The translations under genes and the position numbers were made by a program. From Branchiostoma floridae (taxonomy: Eukaryota; Chordata; Leptocardii; Amphioxiformes; Branchiostomatidae), in contig NC_049996.1 in assembly GCF_000003815.2 (NCBI RefSeq), forward strand, positions 13,427,297 through 13,491,296: a stretch of DNA of 64,000 nt, in the 5' to 3' direction. Within the stretch, counting starts at the first letter, position 1. Each line of letters starts with the position of its first letter. Below the pieces are notes generated by a model, which was not told where the DNA came from, ran no database searches, and saw nothing but the letters and a program-made list of their open reading frames with translations. This document shows positions 57,832-64,000 of this stretch, piece after piece.

Positions 57832-60800
57832 TTACAATGTATGTTTTATTTCTAAATTTTTTATGGAAAGTTCGAAAAAGCCGATCCAGTTCCTCAGCAG
57901 CACTCTTACAGAGCCACAGTCCAGAGAGACCACGGACTTTGTATCCATACCTTCTTCCACTTCATCAATAACATGAGTGGCGGTCACGGCGTTCCCGATC
58001 CCGTTGGATGCAGCGCACTGGTAGGTTCCGACAGCGTCGTGCTGGATGGACCTCAGCCTCAGCGTGCCGGCGACCTTGTGTGTAATGGTTTTATTACGAA
58101 GAAGAATAAAAAAAAACGTATCACATTTGCAGCCCAAGGGCTGAATTGCAGTTGATATTACAATATAATAAACTGGATCAGTATCTATCACCGGGAAATC
58201 TTTAAAAATGAAATACTTATAAAATCAGACTACTATGTACATATATATCTGTAACGTTATATACATAATATCAAGCAGCGAATGAATAATTGATAATATC
58301 AGTGGCGTACTATACTATACTAGAATTAGGGCATAGGGACATTTGAACAGCAGAGTAGGCGACCCATGCACGGAATGGCACTGACCTTGTCCTCGTCTGT
58401 GTTGGTGGGGAGGGTGCCGTTGATTCGGCTCCAGGTGTATGTGGCGGGAGGGTTGGCGGTGTCCACGGCACAGCTGAGGGTGACCGTGCTCCACTGGACG
58501 ACCTTGTCCACTGGGTCCCTGGAGATGGTGGCAGAGCTGGGACCATCTGGGACAGTACAGGCGTTCAACTGAGAATGAAGGGCATGCTAGAAAATTCCTT
58601 ATGTTATTTCTGGCACTCGTAAAGGTACAAGCACACTCTGGAGACTATAGAAATCAGTTGCCTGAAACTGAAGTGGATTTTTCATCCAAATCAATAACAT
58701 GCATGCATAGTGCTATTGGTGACATTTAAGAGTTATCTCTATTTTGCAACAAAGTTCTACTGTGACAAAAACTATGTACAACCTGTTAAACTTATATCAC
58801 GGCATGATCCTGTTAACAAATCCATCTCTGTTGGACTTTCAAACTTTAAACATCGTGACCATCAGGGTCAGACTTTAGCAGTGTAGTAGACATCCATCTT
58901 AGAATCTCAGCCTACTGTTCTGTGAAACCAACAACTTACCTTCTAATGCTGAAAATCGAAGCAAAGGTAAAAGGGAGGAAAATTAATCCTTCTGTGATTA
59001 ACTTACATTGGACCTGGACATTGACACTGTTGGTCAGTGCTGCAGGGTCGTCTCCTGGGAGCTGCGGAACTCCGTTGTCAGCTGTGCAGGTGTACTGGCC
59101 TGCTGCGGCTCTCTGGATGTTGGTGAGCGTCAGGGTTCCCGTGTTGGGATCTTGTGCGGCATCGGCGGGGAGGTTAGCACCTGTCCAGGTGTAGGTGGGT
59201 GCGGGGATGCCACCTGCCTGGCAAGTGAGCAACACCTCGGTGACACCTTCCTGCGCTATCAGGCCAGGGGTGGCTGTGACTGTCGTGTCCTCTGGTGCAA
59301 CTAGACAAGAAGGAAAAGATCAATGGTGCACACACACTAGATAGAGATGTTTAGTAAAGAAAACAAAACTCAGTTGTTATTCTAGCTGACAAGATGTCCT
59401 TGATTCTCAGTTACAGTATTTTACTTTAAATTCATCCCCTGAAAGAATAGGTTGCTGTTAAGGATGTGCGGCCCAACCATGAGGACTATGCCCAAAATGT
59501 TCCAATTTTTCGCCTTCTATAAAGCATGTTTGTCAGTAGCAATACAAAAATGTTCCAGAATACTTTTACATATTCATTTTCACCAGATTCCACTTTTATA
59601 TTACATGTACATTTTCCTCAACTCCTGGTAATAAAACATATAGCTTACACTGGACGATGAGGGTCCTCTCTTTCCTATCCGAGGTGCCATCGCTGAAGGT
59701 TGTAGAGAGCTGGTACTCTCCGGCATCGTCCTTGGTGACAGACAAGAGTCTCAGGCTGGCCTCTCCAACAGGCTCTACCCTGCCCTGTAGGTTAGAAAGT
59801 AAAAGTTCGAGTTGTTAGAAAGTTCAAATTTAAGTTGCCCCTTAGGGGTGGCGTTCATTTCAATTTCTGTAGCCCTCGGCCCACACATTTGTGAAAGCCA
59901 CTACAGAAGGGGGCTAGTCTGCTGGTGCTGATGTGCATTTAACTCCCATAATCTTTAGCATAAGAGCTGAACAGAGAAAGCAGTATGTACCATTTCTTAA
60001 GTCTTAAGTATGACTTAGCCAGCAATCAAATTTACAACCTATGGAATGGAATGCAAGGCGAACACTCTACCCACTCGGCCATTGCACTGGCCTGTAGGTG
60101 TGCAGGTTAACATGACCATAACGTCAGATTCTCCTGTCTTGATTTAAGCAAGATTCGTTGAAAGACACACGCTGTTACCTGACTTTAAGCAATATTTGAC
60201 AAATACTCGGTCAACTCCAAATACTGTGTGCAACCTACACGTGCCTTCGTTGCTACACATCACTACATGTTAGCGATACTTACCCGATAAGCAGCAAAGA
60301 CATCAAATGATCCATTATTGGCCTTGTTACCAATGCCACTCGATGGCATCTTTTTCCACACCTCAAAAAGCATACTGGCACCAGGTTCGGTTGTATACCC
60401 GTATTCCAGTAAAGCATCATCGCCAAGGTTTGTTCGTGTTGTGCCATCATCAGGAAGGGTGACTGAATTTTGAGCTGAAAAAGACGAAGATTTGATCAGC
60501 CATATCTCTCTACATGCCATATTCCTACTCCCTTTAATATCTTAAATTACATTCGTCTTACTGTTAAGGAACTAAAAGTGGTGACATTTGGTTAGGTGGT
60601 CCTTATCATGTGGAGGTGGTTACCCGTACAGGTTTGAGTGTGTAGACTCTAAACCTATAGGGATGAGGACAGTATTGAAGGGTGGGGTAGAGGGACTACA
60701 ATATAAATTGTTGGTACATTTTGGCAAAAACTATATTTCAAAGATAGTGAGGAGAATAAATCATCACTAATGAGTCGAGACTGATTTGCCATGTAAGGCT

Positions 60801-62451
60801 TTGCTCTTCTTGTACTGACAAGATTAACTTTACATTGTGTCAACTAAGAGACAATAATGCTAAGATTAAATTCGTTAGCTGACAAATACGATTTAAAAAA
60901 TGTTGTCTTCAGATACCTCTGCTCAACTAGTGTAGAATCCATGGGAAAATTCTCTCTTATCTGAATCATATCATGCAGAAAAATCCTGAGGGCAGAACCT
61001 AACTTATCAAGCCGTGGGAGGGGGGCAGCGATCGTAAATTCAAGCAGTTTTACTTTTCGTCCTCACATTACACATTCATCATCACAGTAAATATAGCGAA
61101 AAATTAATAAACTGTCCATCCAAGACAACCAACATGCCTTGAAGTGTCCCTGTTTCGTGTACAGTGGTAGGCTTTGTCACATTTTAATTCAGCAGCCTTC
61201 CGAACATGCGCCATTTTGACAGCACGTTCCGTCACCCCTATTCTCAAAGTGCTCACATCCAAAGTCAGCAAGACGGATCTCACCGGCGAAACCAATAGCC
61301 CTGACACGAGGACGTACTGTAGGGAGTTGGTAGTGTTAAAGTTAAAAGTTAAAGTTAAAGTTACCCGTACGTAGGGGTGGCGCCCATCTCCATTTCTGTA
61401 GCCCTTGGGCCACACATGTGCAAGTCACTACAGCAGGGGGCTGGTCCGCTGGTAGTGATGTGTGTTTCACTTCCATACTCTTCCTCATTAGTGCTGAGTG
61501 CTAAGCAGAGAAAGCAGCATGTACCATTTTTAAAGTCTTTGGTATGACTCGGCCGGGGATCGAACTCACGACCTACCGAATGCAAGGCGAACACTCTAAC
61601 CACTAGGCCATTGCACCGTTGGTAGTGTGATGTGCGAAAATTTAGGGGAGCCATTCACAAACCATCGTATTTACCGCCATTTGCTTACCAAACAACGGGT
61701 GAAAAGTTTTATAGAACGTTATATCCGTGTAGTGGAACAGCAGAACGGATTTGCAATTGGTTGATGTGTTTTTGGGCCATGTTTTAATCGCGGCTTAATA
61801 ATCAGCAGTTTACCGACATGCTGATTTGCCAATTCAACCTTGTGTAAGTACCGGTCGATTGATACAAATTTGTCGTTCTAAATATGAAATTTGATAAACA
61901 GCCTCGTTATATTATTGTAACGGATTAAAGTTCCGCTGGGAATAGAATCCCAAGGGAGTTGCTATCAGTTACGCTCTCCTTGAAGTGTTATTTTCTGTAG
62001 ACACTACGGAAAGTGGGAGACCAATGCACGTGTACGAATGGTCGGGGAAACATAGTAAACAATGCACTAAACAGTTTCCAAATTGCTCAAAAGCCTGCTT
62101 GTTTTTTCATAGTTCAGTGCTGAATATGCTGGAATGTGTCGGATTAAGGTTCTTTGGCATTACAGCATGTTGCATAACTTAAGAAATTTTAAAGCAGCGA
62201 TGGACTGCTATACACTATTGAGTTTACTAATAGTTAACAGAACATTAAAGTGTTAGAAAAACAATCCAAATCTATTTTTGGAGAATTTCAAATTACCCTA
62301 GTGTCAATCTCTTCTGTGATATACATTTATGTACATGCGTGTGGTTGTGTGTGTTTTCGTGATCGCACCTACCTGTTGACACGAACAGCAAATGGCTAAG
62401 AAGTACAAAGGCTAGCAGTCTGTGCGACCACCATAGGCCTGAATTAGCCAT
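57832..62451 (-). CDS. Secreted immunoglobulin-domain protein
   Basis: Exons: 62,451-62,373 (signal peptide MANSGLWWSHRLL..., phase 1), 60,474-60,284 (1-0), 59,784-59,649 (0-1), 59,300-59,007 (1-?), 58,568-58,386 (0-0), 58,074 to 57,951 or 57,832. Exons 2-3 form a V-like Ig fold (DDALLEYGYTTE ... KDDAGEYQLST) in which both canonical cysteines are replaced. Exon 4 is a standard I-set domain (VLLTCQAGG ... GQYTCTADN). Exons 5-6 form a third domain (STVTLSCAVD ... GTYQCAASNG). The joint between exons 4 and 5 needs the weaker donor CAG|GTCCAA (59,014) for phase 0, or an unseen exon. The end is unclear: donor GAAG|GTATGG at 57,951 suggests more exons, while reading through gives a stop at 57,832 next to AATAAA. 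No membrane segment is seen. It is probably a secreted recognition or adhesion protein. Confidence 0.78.
59831..60088 (-). mobile_element. tRNA-derived SINE, older copy
   Basis: It shares its body with the copy at 61,337-61,617 (GGGGTGGCG, TTTCTGTAGCCC, AGCAGT/CATGTACCATTT, GAATGCAAGGCGAACACTCTA, CCATTGCAC) at lower identity and has no clear target duplication. It lies in the intron between the two V-like Ig exons. Confidence 0.7.
61337..61617 (-). mobile_element. tRNA-derived SINE with 11-bp target duplication
   Basis: On the minus strand it starts GGTGCAATGGCCTAGTGG (A-box-like). A perfect B-box-like GTTCGATCCC follows about 45 bases later, then a body and a (TTTAAC)n tail. GTTGGTAGTGT flanks it at 61,326-61,336 and 61,618-61,628. 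It sits in intron 1 of the Ig gene. The tRNA-like head does not make it a tRNA gene, because the 3' half does not fold back to an acceptor stem. Confidence 0.85.
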
Positions 62452-63925
62452 GTCGGCAAACGGCTCCTATGCCAATGATACTTTTAGAAAACGGTGCCAA
62501 TTTTTCGGTGCCTTTTATTCGTCCTACTGACTACACGATATCTCGTACCGACACCAAATGGCGGTAAATGTTGATTATATCGACAGAAGTTGACGATTTA
62601 GACGTGCAAACATGCTATTTAGATTAGCCGAGCAGAGTCCAGATTCCGATATCGTTAGTGTGTAGACAGGTTATCGTTAACCCTCATCCGACCGTTACAT
62701 TTTTACGACGAATCTGACCGTATGGGGTCATTTTTGACCCCATTTTGTTTTGCTCATAGACATATTTCTGCTGGCTTATTTTGTCATTTCTATGTATTTA
62801 CTGTTTCACCAATCTATGAAAAATATTTTGACAAGTTTTGGTGTCAGTAGTTATTACTCATTATCATAATTTATGCAGAAAATGAGGAGAAACCACATTT
62901 GCTCTGAAAATCTACCATACTCAACCTACTTAAACAATGTTTTGTCTTATCGATTTCTAAACAAAAGTTTTGATGCAGCAATAATGCTTATAGCATAATA
63001 ATGCTATCTAACAAGAAAAATACAATATTTGTGAAAAGTAACAAATTTATTACTTAATTATGCACCGTATTCCGCCATCTTAACACATACATACAATAAC
63101 TCTTGTGCATTTTCCCGCAAAGATCTTTCTTGTAGGTTCCTTCTGCACATTCTGTCCATATATTGTTTCTTAATTAATTAGAAACATTTTCACTTTCATT
63201 AGCAAAGGTAATTAGTGTGTATTATCATAATTTATGCAGAATGCCGAAAAACTGTGTTTTACACTTAAATACTAAATTTCTTTCAAAATATTCGGTGTTT
63301 AATCATCTAAGCAACTATAACATATTGCTGTAATAGCAATGGTGAGGAATGCCTGTTATTTTATTGAAATGTCTTGATATTTATGTAATTAATGATTCAT
63401 AATTGGCTGGGGTCATTTTTGACCCCACCGAACCAGACACAAACTTTCAAGTATAGCTTATACAATAATGGACAAAAGTCGGTGAAAAATTGGTAGATGT
63501 TGTAAGACATGTATACAAACAAATTCATGGGAGGAAATTTTTCTCCGATGAAAAATGATGCTATGACAGATAAAAATATACGTCTGGGGTCAAAAATGAC
63601 CCCATACGGTCGGATGAGGGTTAATTGTTATTACCTCCACCAAGAAGGTAATGTCCATGGCTGCGTGAGTTTTTTTGTTGCTGTCTGTCTGTGTTTTGTT
63701 TGTGTGTTATTCTTTTTATTCTACCGGGAGCAAACCAGAGCTTATATAAAGGTTTGCGCGGACAAAACCTGTATTAGATTTGATTTTGAAATGGTAAAAT
63801 ACTATGAGGTAAACAAGGAATACATCCTGCATTTTCATGATAATGTTGCCGTCGAGTCTTCTACATGTTCAGACACTACCACATACAGGTGTGTGATGTG
63901 CCCCGTATTGATCACTCGTTCTCAT
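62161..63925 (-). repeat. Segmental duplicate: Ig-gene first exon and promoter, with MITE insertion
   Basis: Counterpart of 49,437-50,260 in the same orientation. It includes the signal-peptide exon and about 0.5 kb of upstream sequence, split by the MITE at 62,681-63,620. Confidence 0.85.
62681..63620. mobile_element. 940-bp piggyBac-type MITE at TTAA
   Basis: The ends CCCTCATCCGACCG and the exact inverse CGGTCGGATGAGGG are flanked by TTAA (62,677-62,680 and 63,621-63,624). A near-palindrome GGGGTCATTTTTGACCCC lies inside both ends and once more at 63,409. No transposase ORF is present. The duplicated sequence at 49,937-49,985 shows the unoccupied TTAA, proving borders and target duplication. 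It lies 226 bases upstream of the Ig gene's ATG. Confidence 0.92.
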
Positions 63926-64000
63926 AGAAATGTCAAAAATGGCATTTTTTTGGTCGAAAAATAAATCGGCTTTATTTGAACATTACCTGGATGTTAAGGA

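Noticed and set aside
58930-58950. Possible 9-base microexon in the Ig gene
   Set aside because: Splice-like borders exist, but it keeps phase 1 and does not solve the phase conflict; no independent support.
61550-61617. tRNA-like sequence with A and B boxes
   Set aside because: No closing acceptor stem; it continues into a SINE body and has a second diverged copy. It is a SINE head, not a tRNA gene.

Overview
This is animal nuclear DNA: AT-rich, with long introns, GT-AG exons that can be joined by phase, and many kinds of transposon. The mix of multi-domain receptor genes (C-type lectin, EGF, immunoglobulin, rhamnose-lectin and NHL domains), tyrosine-rich tails and transposon types fits an invertebrate deuterostome, most likely a lancelet (Branchiostoma). 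That assignment is inferred from gene style; no sequence match was run.

Left part (1-19.9 kb). A decayed LINE end, one end of a piggyBac-like element, a cluster of CACAT words and an 806-bp MITE come first. Two exons of a minus-strand cytoplasmic-tail gene (13,380-13,095 and 3,771-3,550) follow; their intron holds a full-length L1-type LINE (4,570-9,682) with both ORFs open and a 10-bp target duplication. Repeat-rich DNA (10-11.8 kb) and a 1.5-2 kb tandem duplication (14.9-18.6 kb) fill the rest.

Centre (19.9-41.4 kb). Two convergent genes encode predicted type II membrane receptors. The plus-strand gene (19,923-25,761) has a tyrosine-motif tail, one membrane segment, a Gly/Ser/Thr-rich stalk, a rhamnose-binding (SUEL/Gal_Lectin) domain and a C-terminal NHL propeller. 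The minus-strand gene (41,378-32,998) has a tail built from three small exons, a membrane segment, a mucin-like stalk and a C-type lectin domain with an EPN motif. All intron phases agree in both. The tail exons of these genes and of the left-edge gene share an N-x-x-Y-x-x-G pattern, so one intracellular signature is attached to different extracellular binding domains. A GC-rich MITE and repeat DNA lie between the two genes.

Right part (42.5-64 kb). A second MITE copy, a poorly recognised plus-strand gene interrupted by a 5'-truncated LINE, and a piggyBac transposase gene with an acidic/RGG first exon come first. They are followed by a duplicated promoter plus signal-peptide exon, a secreted EGF/C-type-lectin/EGF gene (54,298-51,085, minus) and a secreted immunoglobulin-domain gene (62,451-57,832, minus). 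The promoter and first exon of the Ig gene are the source or sister of the orphan duplicate at 49.4-50.3 kb. A 940-bp TTAA-flanked MITE sits only in the Ig-gene copy, so the window holds both the filled and the empty insertion site.

Taken together, this looks like a cluster of cell-surface and secreted recognition genes being reshaped by exon duplication and mobile elements.
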